A stretch of DNA of 64,000 nt from CAKZLS01 sp963701445 (GTDB lineage Bacteria; Pseudomonadota; Alphaproteobacteria; Rhodospirillales; Defluviicoccaceae): assembly GCA_963701445.1 (NCBI GenBank), contig CAVPAM010000007.1, forward strand, positions 1 to 64,000, given 5' to 3'. The notes below the pieces were generated by a model, which saw nothing but the letters and a program-made list of their open reading frames with translations, had not been told where the DNA came from and did no database searches. Of this stretch, positions 17,815 to 27,412 are shown one piece after another. Within the stretch, counting starts at the first letter, position 1; every line of letters begins with the position of its first letter. The translations under genes were made by a program, and so were the position numbers.

Positions 17815-18141
17815 ATGGACATCACTTCTCTAGGTGTGCAGGTATTGCTGATTGCCGCCCTATTCGTCGTTTTCTACCTGACTCTTGTGAGGCCTCAGCA
17901 AAACAAACTGCGCCGCCACAAACAGTTGGTGGAGGGCCTCCGGCCGGGAGACCGGATTTCTACCCATGGTGGCTTGGTCGGCATGATCGTCGCCACCGAC
18001 AATGCTCACATCGTTTCCCTGGAAATTGCCCCGAACGTGCAGGTGGCTGTCACCCGGAAGGGCATTGATGAGGTGTGGACGGCAAGCGCACCATTGGGCA
18101 CGTCGGCCGAAGCGACCGAAACCCGGACGTCTCTGGCCTGA
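17815..18141 (+). CDS. yajC: YajC-like preprotein translocase accessory subunit
   Basis: 108 residues. One N-terminal membrane segment is followed by FYLTLVRPQQNKLRRHKQ and then LRPGDRISTHGGLVGMIV, both YajC signatures. YajC binds SecD/SecF in the Sec translocon. The usual partner genes secD and secF are absent here, and the tail is longer than usual, so this may be a second, orphan YajC. GGGAGAGAGAC precedes the ATG. Confidence 0.85.
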   Translation: MDITSLGVQVLLIAALFVVFYLTLVRPQQNKLRRHKQLVEGLRPGDRISTHGGLVGMIVATDNAHIVSLEIAPNVQVAVTRKGIDEVWTASAPLGTSAEATETRTSLA

Positions 18142-18174
18142 CATATTGGTCAGAACGCTTCTCGACCATCGTGG

Positions 18175-18213
18175 CATCCAGCCAATTCACAGTGGATGTG
18201 GATTGGCTGGATG
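18175..18213. terminator. Hairpin between convergent yajC and DUF1015 genes
   Basis: CATCCAGCCAAT (18175-18186) is the exact reverse complement of ATTGGCTGGATG (18202-18213), with a 15-base loop. It lies between two gene ends facing each other, a usual site for a shared terminator. No T-run follows on either strand, so it may work only as a transcript-stabilising structure. Confidence 0.5.
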
Positions 18214-18237
18214 AAACAATTATCGGAAACCATTTTG

Positions 18238-19485
18238 TCACTCCAGCGTGAGCGACAGCAGTCCGTCGGCCAGTTTGGGCTCAAACCAAGTGGATTTCGG
18301 CGGCATGATTTCGCTAGCGTCGGCCACCGCCATAAGATCTTCTAGAGCCGTGGGGAACAGTGCGAAGGCAACCGCGTATTGACCCGCGTCGACACGATCT
18401 TCCAATGCGCCGAGGCCACGGCCACCACCGATGAAATCGATCCGTGGGTCGGTGCGCGCATCCCCGATATTCAGGACCGGTTGCAGCAACCGGTTGGCCA
18501 GGACGCTGACGTCGAGCCGTTCCACCGCCGTCGACCGGTCCGGCACCGGGTCGCGCGGGGTCAGGCGATACCAGCGGCCCTCCAGGTACATGCCGAACGT
18601 TCCCCGGCGCTGGGGTCTGGCTCGCCCGTCCACGGGCTCCACCTGGAACGCCGCGCGGACACCGCTGAGGAACGCATCCGGCCTCAGGCCGTTTAAGTCT
18701 CGGACGCCCCGGTTGTAATCTAGGATCAGCACCTCGTCGGAGGGAAAGCTGACGATCAGAAAGCTCTCGTAGAGCTCGTGACCGTGAGCGTCGGATTTGG
18801 CTGCCCGCCGAGCCTCCGCGACGCGGCAGGCCGCCGCCGAGCGATGATGGCCGTCGGCGATGTAAATGGCGTCCATGGCCTCGAAACCGTCAGACAGGGC
18901 GGCTATGGCGCCGGCATCGGAGATAACCCAGACCTCGTGGACGGTGCCATCGTCGGTGGTGGCCGAAAAAGTGGCCGGGCCTCCGGTGGCGCGCTCGATG
19001 AGGGCGGCGACGCCGGCGTCGGGCCGATGGGTGACCATGACCGGGCCGGTATGGGCGCCCACGGCCTCGATCTGGCGGGTGCGGTCCAGTTCCTTGTCCG
19101 GGCGGGTCAGTTCATGACGGCGAATGCGGTTGCTCTCGTATGCCGCCACGGAGGCGGCGGCGGCGATGCCCGTCTGGACGTGGTCGCCCATGGTCATGCG
19201 GTAGGCGTAGTAGCAAGGGGCGGCCTCTCGGATCAGCACCCCGGCGGCCACCATCCGGGCGATGTTCTCTCCGGCCTTGGCGTACACCTCCGGGCCGTGG
19301 ACATCGATGCCCGGCGGCAGATCCACCTCGGCCCGCGAGACGTGGAGGAAGCTCCACGGACGCCCGGCCGCGCCCGATTGCGCCTCCTCGGCGGTAAGAA
19401 CGTCATAGGGGCGTGCCGCCACTTCGGCGGCGTATTCGGGGGTCGGGCGAAGCGCCATGAAGGGGCGGATCAACGATAGGGTCAC
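18238..19485 (-). CDS. DUF1015 family protein
   Basis: 415 residues. The start VTLSLIRPFMALRP, the VAARPYDVL block and the central IADGHHRSAA are DUF1015 (COG4198) hallmarks. Some relatives have been proposed to be serine kinase-like; no function can be assigned here. The frame extends to 19506, but GTG 19485 has AGAAGGAAG about 7 bases upstream and matches the family start. It follows the trpB-like gene after 25 bases on the same strand, so they are probably co-transcribed. Confidence 0.85.
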   Translation of the reverse strand: MTLSLIRPFMALRPTPEYAAEVAARPYDVLTAEEAQSGAAGRPWSFLHVSRAEVDLPPGIDVHGPEVYAKAGENIARMVAAGVLIREAAPCYYAYRMTMGDHVQTGIAAAASVAAYESNRIRRHELTRPDKELDRTRQIEAVGAHTGPVMVTHRPDAGVAALIERATGGPATFSATTDDGTVHEVWVISDAGAIAALSDGFEAMDAIYIADGHHRSAAACRVAEARRAAKSDAHGHELYESFLIVSFPSDEVLILDYNRGVRDLNGLRPDAFLSGVRAAFQVEPVDGRARPQRRGTFGMYLEGRWYRLTPRDPVPDRSTAVERLDVSVLANRLLQPVLNIGDARTDPRIDFIGGGRGLGALEDRVDAGQYAVAFALFPTALEDLMAVADASEIMPPKSTWFEPKLADGLLSLTLE

Positions 19486-19510
19486 GGGGGACTTCCTTCT
19501 CGGCACGGGC

Positions 19511-20929
19511 TCATTGCCGCGTTGCGGTTGGGTGGGTTCCCGGTTGGGCCGGGGTCGACGCGCCGGCGACCGGCACGCGCGGCAACGCTTCGGTGGATCG
19601 CGCGAGCGCGGCCTCGTCGTGCTCCATGTCCACCAGCTTGCCTGCGAAATAGTCCGCGTACGCCTGCATGTCGAAGTGCCCGTGACCGGAGAGCACGAAC
19701 AGGATGGTTTTCGGCGTTCCCTGCTCCCGGCAGGCGATGGCCTCGTTGATGACGGCGCGGATGGCGTGATTGGTTTCCGGCGCCGGAATGATCCCTTCGG
19801 CGCGGGCGAACTGAACGCCGGCGGCGAAGCACTCGGTCTGCTGGAAGCTCTGGGCCTCGATCAGTCCCAGGTCCATGGCGTGGCTGACCAGGGGCGACAT
19901 GCCGTGGTAGCGCAGACCGCCGGCATGAATGCCCGGCGGCATGAACGTGGAACCCAGCGTGCGCATCTTCAGGAGCGGCGTCAGATGGGCGGTGTCGCCG
20001 AAGTCATAGGCGTAGACGCCGCGCGACAGGGTGGGACAGGCGGCCGGCTCGGTGGCGATGATGCGGACGTTGTCGCCGTTCCGCAGCTTACGTCCGATAT
20101 AGGGGAACGCGCAGCCCGCGAAGTTGCTGCCGCCGCCGGAGCAGCCGATGATGATATCCGGCTCGTGGCCGGCCATCTCCATCTGTTCCATGGCCTCGAT
20201 GCCGATAACCGTCTGGTGCAGCATGACGTGGTTGAGAACGCTGCCGAGCCCGTACTTGGTGTCGTCATGCCGGGCCGCCACCTCCACCGCCTCCGAGATG
20301 GCGATGCCGAGACTGCCCGTGGAGTCCGGGTTCTCGGCGAGGATCGTGCGGCCCAACTCGGTGAGGTTGCTGGGACTGGCGATGCAGCGGGCGCCATACA
20401 TCTCCATGGCGGCCCGGCGATACGGTTTCTGCTGGTAACTGACCTTCACCATATAGACGTCCACCTCGAGGCCGAAGAGGCTGGCGGCGAACGCCAGCGA
20501 CGAGCCCCACTGGCCGGCGCCGGTTTCGGTGGTCATTCGCCGGGTGCCGTCCTGCCTGTTGAAAAAGGCCTGGGGCACGGCCGTGTTCGGCTTGTGGCTT
20601 CCGGAGGGACTGACGCCTTCGTATTTGTAATAGATCCGCGCCGGTGTCTGGAGGGCCTGCTCGAGCCGGCGCGCGCGATAGAGGGGCGACGGTCTCCACA
20701 GGCGATAGATGTCGCGAACGGGCTCGGGGATCTCGACGTCGCGTTCGACGCAGGCTTCCTGGGCAATCAGGCTGGGCGGGAACAACGGCGCCAGGTCATC
20801 GGGCGTCAGACAGGCGCCGGTCGCCGGATGCAGCGCCGGCGGCGGCGGCGCCGGAAGGTCGGCGACCAGATTGTACCAAAATCTCGGAAGGCGGTCTTCC
20901 GGAAGAACGTACTTGACGGTTTCGCTCAT
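19511..20929 (-). CDS. TrpB2-type tryptophan synthase beta chain-like protein
   Basis: A 472-residue fold-type II PLP enzyme. The PLP lysine is in the GSHKPNTA segment, and the phosphate-binding loop is GCSGGGSNFAG. The length and the N-terminal extension (VLPEDRLPRFWYNL) fit the TrpB2 group, which carries out the indole plus serine reaction without TrpA. No trpA adjoins. The natural role in proteobacteria is not settled; salvage of indole is one proposal. AGGGGGATCC precedes the ATG. Confidence 0.9.
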   Translation of the reverse strand: MSETVKYVLPEDRLPRFWYNLVADLPAPPPPALHPATGACLTPDDLAPLFPPSLIAQEACVERDVEIPEPVRDIYRLWRPSPLYRARRLEQALQTPARIYYKYEGVSPSGSHKPNTAVPQAFFNRQDGTRRMTTETGAGQWGSSLAFAASLFGLEVDVYMVKVSYQQKPYRRAAMEMYGARCIASPSNLTELGRTILAENPDSTGSLGIAISEAVEVAARHDDTKYGLGSVLNHVMLHQTVIGIEAMEQMEMAGHEPDIIIGCSGGGSNFAGCAFPYIGRKLRNGDNVRIIATEPAACPTLSRGVYAYDFGDTAHLTPLLKMRTLGSTFMPPGIHAGGLRYHGMSPLVSHAMDLGLIEAQSFQQTECFAAGVQFARAEGIIPAPETNHAIRAVINEAIACREQGTPKTILFVLSGHGHFDMQAYADYFAGKLVDMEHDEAALARSTEALPRVPVAGASTPAQPGTHPTATRQ

Positions 20930-20991
20930 GGATCCCCCTGGAAAGCGACCGCGAAGGGGCGCCGGCGGATCTCGACGCCGGCGCGAACGGC

Positions 20992-22506
20992 TTACTCCTC
21001 GTCGATACGCACCGTCACGAACCGCAACCCACCCTCGCCTTCGATCAGCAACAGGACCAGTCTCCGCCCGGCCTCCCGGGCCTCCTTGATCCGTTCCGCG
21101 AGTTCCGCCGGCGTGTTGACTTCGTTCTGGCTGACCTCGACGATCACGTCGCCTTCGCGAATGCCCTTTGCGGCTGAGGGACCGGAGGGATCCACCTCGG
21201 TGACGACCACGCCCTTGGTTTCCTTGTCCAGCTCGTATTGTTCGCGCAATCGGGCGTCGATGCTGGCGACCGTCAGACCCAGGTCATCGATCGTGGTCTT
21301 GCCGCTGGGGGACTCGCCCTCCGATGTCTCCTCGGCGACCTCCTCCTCGCCTTCTTCGAGCACGGCGATCGTGACCTTCACGTCGACTTCGCCATTGTCG
21401 CGCCAAACCTTTACGGGAACGGCGTTCCCCACTTCCGTGTCGGCGACGATGCGCGGCAATTTGCGCATCTGTTCCACCAGCGTACCGTCGAACTCGATGA
21501 TCACGTCGCCGGGCTTGATGCCGGCCTTTTCCGCCGGTCCGTCCGGAATGACACTGGCCACCAGCGCGCCGATGGGCTCCTTCAGGCCAAGCGTCTCGGC
21601 GATTTCCTCGGTCACCGTCTGAATCCGGACGCCAAGCCAGCCACGGCGAACCTCGCCATGTTCCAGCAGTTGACGGATGACCGGCTCGGCGGAGTTGCTG
21701 GGAATCGCGAACCCGATTCCCACACTGCCTCCCGACGGGGAGAAGATAGCGGTCGCGATACCGATGACCTCGCCATCGAGATTGAACATCGGGCCGCCCG
21801 AGTTGCCGCGGTTGATGGGGGCGTCGGTTTGCAGAAAGTCGTCGTAGGGGCCGGCGTTGATGTCCCGGCCGCGGGCCGAGATGATGCCGGTCGTCACGGT
21901 TCCGCCGAAACCGAACGGGTTGCCGATGGCCACCAGCCAGTCGCCAATCCGCATCTTGTCCGAGTCGCCGAAGCCCACGGCGGTCAACGGACTCTCTGGC
22001 TCGACCTTGAGGATCGCGATATCTGTTTTGGGGTCGCGGCCGATAACCTTCGCTTCCAGGCGGGTATCGTCATGCAAGACCACCGTTATTTCGTCGGCGT
22101 CCTGAATGACATGGTTGTTGGTGACCACATATCCTTTCGTATCGATGATGAACCCGGAGCCCAACGAGGTGGCGCGCCGTTGCTGGCGGCGGGGCTGATT
22201 CTTCTCGAAGAACTCCTTGAAAAAATCCTCGAACGGCGACCCCGGCGGCACCGTCGGCACTTCGATGCCCGGCTGACCCTCGACAACCTGAGTGGTCGAA
22301 ATATTGACCACCGATGGAAGCAGTTTTTCGGCCAGGTCGGCGAACGACTCCGGCGCCGTCCGCGCTTGTGCCATGGAGGCCGACACCGCCATTCCCAACC
22401 CGACCAGCGTGATTGCCAACCAGCGGCCGAACCTCGGACCTTGCGTCAACGCACTGTGTGTACGGGATGGATGAGCAGAAAAGGCGTTCACTGTTTGGAT
22501 CTCCAT
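20992..22506 (-). CDS. degQ: DegP/DegQ-type periplasmic serine protease (Do family)
   Basis: 504 residues. The signal-peptide-like segment lies about residues 28-48 (WLAITLVGLGMAVSASMAQA). The trypsin-like domain has His in VTNNHVI, Asp in KTDIAIL and Ser in RGNSGGPMF. Two PDZ domains follow (about 290-385 and 405-500), with an acidic linker (GEEEVAEETSEGES) between them. The start at 22506 (MEIQTVNAF) is preferred over the longer frame to 22677, which would overlap the DUF2065 gene. It sits at the end of hflK-hflC-DUF2065, so membrane and periplasmic quality control are grouped. Confidence 0.92.
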   Translation of the reverse strand: MEIQTVNAFSAHPSRTHSALTQGPRFGRWLAITLVGLGMAVSASMAQARTAPESFADLAEKLLPSVVNISTTQVVEGQPGIEVPTVPPGSPFEDFFKEFFEKNQPRRQQRRATSLGSGFIIDTKGYVVTNNHVIQDADEITVVLHDDTRLEAKVIGRDPKTDIAILKVEPESPLTAVGFGDSDKMRIGDWLVAIGNPFGFGGTVTTGIISARGRDINAGPYDDFLQTDAPINRGNSGGPMFNLDGEVIGIATAIFSPSGGSVGIGFAIPSNSAEPVIRQLLEHGEVRRGWLGVRIQTVTEEIAETLGLKEPIGALVASVIPDGPAEKAGIKPGDVIIEFDGTLVEQMRKLPRIVADTEVGNAVPVKVWRDNGEVDVKVTIAVLEEGEEEVAEETSEGESPSGKTTIDDLGLTVASIDARLREQYELDKETKGVVVTEVDPSGPSAAKGIREGDVIVEVSQNEVNTPAELAERIKEAREAGRRLVLLLIEGEGGLRFVTVRIDEE

Positions 22507-22645
22507 GGGCCCGCGAACGGCGGCGCAAATCGCGACTTGTCCGCGCGAATACTGATGGGTTTGAGCTTCAAAACCGAGGCCGTCAAGTGGCGAATGGCGG
22601 CTTTTCCGTTCCCGCGGCCAGCCTGTATGGCTTTCTGCCTCCCGG

Positions 22646-22831
22646 TCATCGCCGCATGAACCAGACGATGCCCACACCGGCGATGGCCGCCACCAGACCG
22701 GCGGTCCGCAGACTGTTCTGGGGTTGGGCCAGCACCTGAAGCATCATCTTCTTCATCGCGTTCGGGAAAAGCGCGTACAGCACCCCTTCGATGGCGACCG
22801 CCAAACCGATCGCGGTCAACAGGTCGGCCAT
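22646..22831 (-). CDS. DUF2065 family small membrane protein
   Basis: 61 residues with two membrane segments and the family start MADLLTAIGLAVAIEGVLYA. DUF2065 genes are regularly found between hflC and a Do-type protease, exactly as here. The function is unknown; a role as a small subunit or modulator of the HflKC complex has been inferred only from position. Confidence 0.85.
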   Translation of the reverse strand: MADLLTAIGLAVAIEGVLYALFPNAMKKMMLQVLAQPQNSLRTAGLVAAIAGVGIVWFMRR

Positions 22832-22882
22832 GAGTTATTTCCCTTCGGCTATCCTCGATCTCCAACTTGGACGACGATAGGA

Positions 22883-23767
22883 TCAGCGCGCCTGTTGCGG
22901 CGTCTTGCCCTGTTCGTCCAGGAAGAATCTGAAGAAATCGGCATCGGGGCTCAAAACCATGGTGGTGCCCTTGCCGCCAAGGGACTCGTAAGCCTCAAGC
23001 GAGCGATAAAAATCGAAGAACGACGGATCCTTGCCGTACGCCTCGTTCAATATCACTGTCCTCTGGCCATCGCCTTCACCCTCGAGGGTCTTCGCCGTCT
23101 TGTTCGCTTCCGCGAAAATGACCGTGCGCGCCCTGTCGGCCTCGGCCTGGATCTTGGCCTTCAACTCCTCGCCCTCGGCGCGAAGCTGCGCGGCCTGCGC
23201 GATACGCTCCGAACGCATGCGGTTGTAAACCGCCTGGCTGGTGGCTTCCGGGAGATCGGTACGCCCGATGCGCACGTCCACGACCTCGACGCCGAACTCG
23301 GGAGCCTGGTTCTTCACGTCGTTGGTGATCGTATCCATGACCTCGGAACGCTTGGCGGTCAGCATTTCGGCGAGCGACACCTTGGCCACCTCCGAACGCA
23401 CGCCCGAATTCAGCAATCCACCGAAGACCTGGCGGAAATTGGCCAGGGTCACGGCGCGCTGCTTGAACTTCAACGGATCGACGATGCGGTAGCGGGCGAA
23501 TGCATCCACATTGATCCGCTTCTGATCCGCCAGCAGCACTTCCTGGGTCGGCGGATCCAGGTCCAGGATCCGCTTGTCGAAGTACTCGACGTTTTGAATG
23601 AACGGGATCTTGAACTTGAGCCCGGGCTCCGTCTCCACCCGGACCGGATTGCCGAACTGCAGAATGAGAGCCTGTTGGGTCTGGTGAACCGTGAACAGCG
23701 CGCTGGACGCCACGAACCCGATGATCAAAACGGCGACCCCAATGATGGCGAGCGTCGACCTTTTCAT
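22883..23767 (-). CDS. hflC: HflC, SPFH-domain regulator of FtsH
   Basis: 294 residues. One N-terminal membrane helix is followed by an SPFH/Band 7 domain (ALILQFGNPVRVETEPGLKFK) and a helical C-terminal part. HflC pairs with HflK to form a cage around the membrane protease FtsH. Its ATG (23765-23767) overlaps the hflK stop codon, so translation is coupled. Confidence 0.93.
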   Translation of the reverse strand: MKRSTLAIIGVAVLIIGFVASSALFTVHQTQQALILQFGNPVRVETEPGLKFKIPFIQNVEYFDKRILDLDPPTQEVLLADQKRINVDAFARYRIVDPLKFKQRAVTLANFRQVFGGLLNSGVRSEVAKVSLAEMLTAKRSEVMDTITNDVKNQAPEFGVEVVDVRIGRTDLPEATSQAVYNRMRSERIAQAAQLRAEGEELKAKIQAEADRARTVIFAEANKTAKTLEGEGDGQRTVILNEAYGKDPSFFDFYRSLEAYESLGGKGTTMVLSPDADFFRFFLDEQGKTPQQAR

Positions 23768-24877
23768 TGCGCGGCCTCCTGACTGCGTTTCTGCAACTCC
23801 GGCAACGGAAGGTAGGGAACCACGCCTTGTCCGCCGCCGCTGCCGGTGTCGATAATGACCTTGTCGGTGCTGCTCAACAGCTGTTGCATGCGCTCAAGAT
23901 AGAGCCGTCGGCGTCGTGACTTCCTTACCCGACTGATAGGCCTCGAAGACCGAGTTGAAGCGGTTTGCCTCACCCTCGGCGTCCCGGACGACCTTCTCCC
24001 GGTAACCGGTTGCCTCCAGCACGATGCGCTCGGCTTCACCCTTGGCCCTCGGCACGATGTCGTTGCGGTACGCCAGCGCCTCGTTGACGGATCGATCCTT
24101 GTCCTGGCGAGCGCGCTGCACGTCGTTGAACGCGTCGATCACTTCCGAGGGCGGGTCCACCTTAAGCTGCTTGACCTCGGCGATGAAGACGCCGGCGTTG
24201 TAGTAATCCAGAATATTCTGAAGCAGTTCCTTGGTCCTCTGATCCACTTCCTGGCGCTTGATGGTCAACGCGTCCTCGAGACGCGTCTGCCCCATCACTT
24301 CGCGAATGGCGCTCTCGGCCGCCAGCTTCACCGTACCCTCGGGATCGCGAATGTTGAACAGAAAGTCGGCGGCGTTCTTGATGCGCCACTGCACCACGAA
24401 ATCCACGTCGATGATATTCTGATCCTCGGTCAGCATCAGGCTTTCCTGCGGCACGTCCCGCGCGCCTCCAGCCTGGCCCGAATCGGTGCTGCCGCGGAAG
24501 CCGACGGTGAGCTGGTTGGTCAATTCCACGTTGGGCTTCAGGACCTCGCCGATGGGCGCGGGAAACCAATAGTTCAAGCCTGGTGTCGTGGTCTTCACGA
24601 ACTGGCCGAACAGCAATTCGACGCCCTGCTCGCCCGGCTGCACCCGGTAGAAGCCCGTTGCCAGCCATATCGCCACGACGGCGACCACCACCAGGGCGAT
24701 CCCCTTGATGCCGCCGCCGCTTGGTATGAACCGCTTGAAGCGTTCCTGACTTTGCCGCAACATCTCTTCGATATTGGGAGGGGGAGGGCTCGATGGGCCA
24801 CCGCCACCGCCTCCGCCCCACGGGCCGCCACCGCCGCCACCGCTGCCCCAAGGGCCACCTTTTGGGTTCCAGGCCAT
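23764..24877 (-). CDS. hflK: HflK, SPFH-domain regulator of FtsH (apparent frameshift)
   Basis: The N-terminal part (24877 down to about 23914) has the Gly-rich HflK start, a membrane helix (about residues 60-80) and the Band 7 domain. It would then run off frame and stop at 23894. The missing C-terminal end, RRLYLERMQQLLSSTDKVIID and on, continues in another frame to 23764. Removing one base at about 23914 joins the two into a normal-length HflK (about 370 residues). The downstream overlap with hflC is then also normal. A consensus error is more likely than true loss, because hflC beside it is intact. Confidence 0.85.
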
Positions 24878-24987
24878 ACGGAACTCCGCTCCTTCTCAGT
24901 TAGACCATTCTCAAACCGTTCTGCCCATCCGCCGGTCCATCGGATGACCGGATGTTGAGGATGGACGTTGCCGTATCAAACCATATA

Positions 24988-25061
24988 TGGAAGTGACGTG
25001 CCTGAATGGAAGAGACGTGCCTTATAAGCCAGCTTGGCGGACCGTGCAACGAAGCTGGCTT
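24988..25061. promoter_or_regulatory. Direct repeat and hairpin in the mrp leader
   Basis: A 16-base direct repeat (24988-25003 and 25007-25022; 15 of 16 bases equal; core GACGTGCCT) has a 19-base period. Next comes a perfect 10-base inverted repeat (25026-25035 and 25052-25061, AAGCCAGCTT/AAGCTGGCTT). Both lie between the divergent hflK and mrp genes. The direct repeats could be protein-binding sites, and the hairpin would form in the mrp leader. Function is inference. Confidence 0.35.
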
Positions 25062-25106
25062 GCCAGGGCACGGATACGAAAAACAAACCCGGGGAGATCT
25101 TTAGGG

Positions 25107-26231
25107 ATGGCAGAGGTTACCGAACAGCAGATCATCGACGCCTTGCGCTGCGTCATGGACAGGGAGCGCAACCAGGACATCGTCAGTCTCGGCATGGTTC
25201 AGGGCTTGAGGATCAAGGATGGACACGTCGCGTTCTCGCTTGAGGTCGATCCGGAGCGGGGTCCGCGTCTCGAACCCCTGCGCGAACAGGTGGAAAAGCT
25301 GGTTCACAAGATGCCCGGCGTGCTCACGGCCAGCGTCGTGCTGACCGCCGAACGCAAGAAAGCGCCCGGCGGTCCGGCGCCCGCGGCGCATCCCGGTCCG
25401 GCCCCGGGGGCCCAGGGCGGCAGCCTTCTGCCCGACGTCCGGGCCATCGTCGCCGTGGCTTCGGGCAAGGGCGGCGTCGGCAAATCGACGACCGCCGTCA
25501 ATCTGGCGCTGGGCTTGGCGGCCCTCGGCCGGCGCGTCGGGCTGCTCGACGCGGATATCTATGGCCCGTCGCTGCGCCGGCTCCTGGGGATCACCGGGCA
25601 GCCGGTCTCGACCGACGGGGTCAAGCTGGACCCCATCGAGAAATACGGCATCAAGACCATGTCCATGGCCTTTCTCGTGGAGGAGGAAACGCCCATCGTC
25701 TGGCGCGGACCGATGGTTCAGGGCGCGCTCGAGCAGATGATGCGCGACGTCGCCTGGGGGCCGCTCGACGTGATGATCGTGGATATGCCGCCGGGCACCG
25801 GAGATACCCAGTTGACCATGGCACAGAAAGTGCCCCTGGCCGGCGCCGTCATCGTGTCGACGCCGCAGGACATCGCCCTCATCGATGCCCGCAAGGGCCT
25901 GAACATGTTCCGCAAGGTGGAAGTCCCGGTCCTCGGCCTGATCGAGAACATGAGCTATTTCTCGTGTCCCAACTGCGGACACCGGACGGAGATTTTCGGA
26001 CACGGCGGCGCCCGGCGCGAAGCCGAACGCCTGGGCATGGATTTCCTCGGCGAGATCCCTCTGGATACGATCATTCGTCAGACTTCCGACGACGGCCATC
26101 CCATCGTGGCCACCGACCCCGAAAGCGAGCACGCCAAGGCCTATATGTCCATCGCCTCGGCGGTGTGGGACAAGGTCCAGCAGACCACGGCGGCACAAGC
26201 CGCCGCCGCGCCCCGAATCGTCGTTCAGTAG
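25107..26231 (+). CDS. mrp: Mrp/ApbC-family Fe-S cluster carrier ATPase
   Basis: 374 residues. The N-terminal MIP18-like domain (about 1-85) is followed by a Pro/Ala/Gly-rich linker, then a P-loop ATPase with the deviant Walker A GKGGVGKSTT. MPPGTGDTQLT is the ATPase family motif, and CPNCG near residue 290 supplies the cluster-binding CxxC. Mrp proteins carry [4Fe-4S] clusters to apo-enzymes; the window has several radical SAM and Rieske targets. The longest frame starts at 24987, but ATG 25107 gives the normal N-terminus. Confidence 0.93.
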   Translation: MAEVTEQQIIDALRCVMDRERNQDIVSLGMVQGLRIKDGHVAFSLEVDPERGPRLEPLREQVEKLVHKMPGVLTASVVLTAERKKAPGGPAPAAHPGPAPGAQGGSLLPDVRAIVAVASGKGGVGKSTTAVNLALGLAALGRRVGLLDADIYGPSLRRLLGITGQPVSTDGVKLDPIEKYGIKTMSMAFLVEEETPIVWRGPMVQGALEQMMRDVAWGPLDVMIVDMPPGTGDTQLTMAQKVPLAGAVIVSTPQDIALIDARKGLNMFRKVEVPVLGLIENMSYFSCPNCGHRTEIFGHGGARREAERLGMDFLGEIPLDTIIRQTSDDGHPIVATDPESEHAKAYMSIASAVWDKVQQTTAAQAAAAPRIVVQ

Positions 26232-26250
26232 CGGGCGCGTCGCCGTTCAT

Positions 26251-26291
26251 CGCCGCCGGCCCGGTCCGTTCGGGCCGGCGGCGATTTTTTT
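26251..26291 (+). terminator. Rho-independent terminator after mrp
   Basis: A perfect 13-base stem (26251-26263 and 26271-26283) with a 7-base loop is followed by A and seven T (26285-26291). It stops transcription from mrp before the convergent thyX gene. Confidence 0.92.
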
Positions 26292-26304
26292 GTGGCGGGA
26301 CCGG

Positions 26305-27243
26305 CTATTCCTCGCGGCCGAGCACCGCCATGAGTTCCCGCCATTCGCGCTTGCTCAAGCCGCTCTGTTCCCGGACCACCGGCTGGCCGGCGACGAGCTT
26401 CTTGATCACGTCCAAGCCCTGGGACGAAAGCTGTAGGCCACCCATTCGATAATTGGTGAAGGCCTCGCAGGTAAGGGGCACCCAGCGCCTCACGGTTTCC
26501 AGCATGGCGTCGGCGTAAACGCGGATTTCGTACTGCGCGTGAGGGTCGGCCCTCAAGCTCAGAAAATGCAGAAGATTGTGAAGATCGATCTTCCAGTACC
26601 ACTGCGTATAGGTGTTCAAGGTCAAATTCATCCGCGCGAGTTCGCGCGCCAGGCCCAGCCGGTTCTCGTCCAGGCGGCCGCCGTCGCGATCCTCGTTGAG
26701 CATCTCCTCGTAGTCCGCGTAACACCGCTCCGAGTCATCGCGAAGCATGCCGAGAACGCGAGCGGCCTCCTCCCCCTCGAGCACCGAGCCACGACCCTGC
26801 CGGTTGCTCCGCGACTGCGCCGCAAGGTGCTCCGGCGCCGGAATGTAATATTCCTTGTCCAGAACCGAATAGCGGGCCGAGTATTCGTTGACGTTGGCCG
26901 TGCGGTGACGGATCCACTGGCGGGCAACGAAAATGGGCAGCTTCACGTGATACTTGATCTCGCACATCTCGAACGGCGTCGTGTGCCGGTGACGCATGAG
27001 GTAGTTGATCAGGCCCGCGTCGTCCTGGACCCGGCGGGTTCCCTTGCCGTAGGAGACCCGCGCCGCCTGCACGATCGCGCCGTCGTCGCCCATGTAGTCG
27101 ATCACCCGGACGAAGCCATGGTCCAATAGCGGTATCGGCTGGAACAGGATCTCCTCCAAGTCGGGCACGGTGGCGCGCCGGGTGGTCGCGCGGATTTCTC
27201 TTTGGGCCTCGATCTCGGCCTGTTGCTCTGACGTCAGTTCCAT
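26305..27243 (-). CDS. thyX: FAD-dependent thymidylate synthase ThyX
   Basis: 312 residues. The ThyX signature is present as RHRTANVNEYSARY. HRHTTPFEMCE upstream and the C-terminal RMGGLQLSSQ block also fit. ThyX makes dTMP from dUMP with FAD and methylene-tetrahydrofolate and is structurally unrelated to ThyA. No thyA is visible in the window. It is convergent with mrp and divergent from ssrA. Confidence 0.95.
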   Translation of the reverse strand: MELTSEQQAEIEAQREIRATTRRATVPDLEEILFQPIPLLDHGFVRVIDYMGDDGAIVQAARVSYGKGTRRVQDDAGLINYLMRHRHTTPFEMCEIKYHVKLPIFVARQWIRHRTANVNEYSARYSVLDKEYYIPAPEHLAAQSRSNRQGRGSVLEGEEAARVLGMLRDDSERCYADYEEMLNEDRDGGRLDENRLGLARELARMNLTLNTYTQWYWKIDLHNLLHFLSLRADPHAQYEIRVYADAMLETVRRWVPLTCEAFTNYRMGGLQLSSQGLDVIKKLVAGQPVVREQSGLSKREWRELMAVLGREE

Positions 27244-27375
27244 GGGGTGCCCCTGCCTGTCGATGCGGGCACTTTACCCGGTTCCAACGGCACGCGAAAG
27301 AACCCGCTCCGGACGGCGGAACGCGGGCGCTTTCCGCCGAAGGAACAAATGCGGATCATTTTCCTGCTTCGTGGG

Positions 27376-27407
27376 TTGCGCGGTGACCCGCCAAACGCGT
27401 ATATTAT
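27376..27407 (+). promoter_or_regulatory. Likely sigma-70 promoter of ssrA
   Basis: TTGCGC (27376-27381), an 18-base spacer and TATATT (27400-27405) lie about 30 bases before the acceptor piece of the tmRNA. An overlapping TATTAT occupies 27402-27407. Confidence 0.5.
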
Positions 27408-27412
27408 GGGTG

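Noticed and set aside
20959..20984. Terminator between degQ and the trpB-like gene
   Set aside because: A perfect 9-base stem is present but no T-run follows, and the genes are likely to be co-transcribed.
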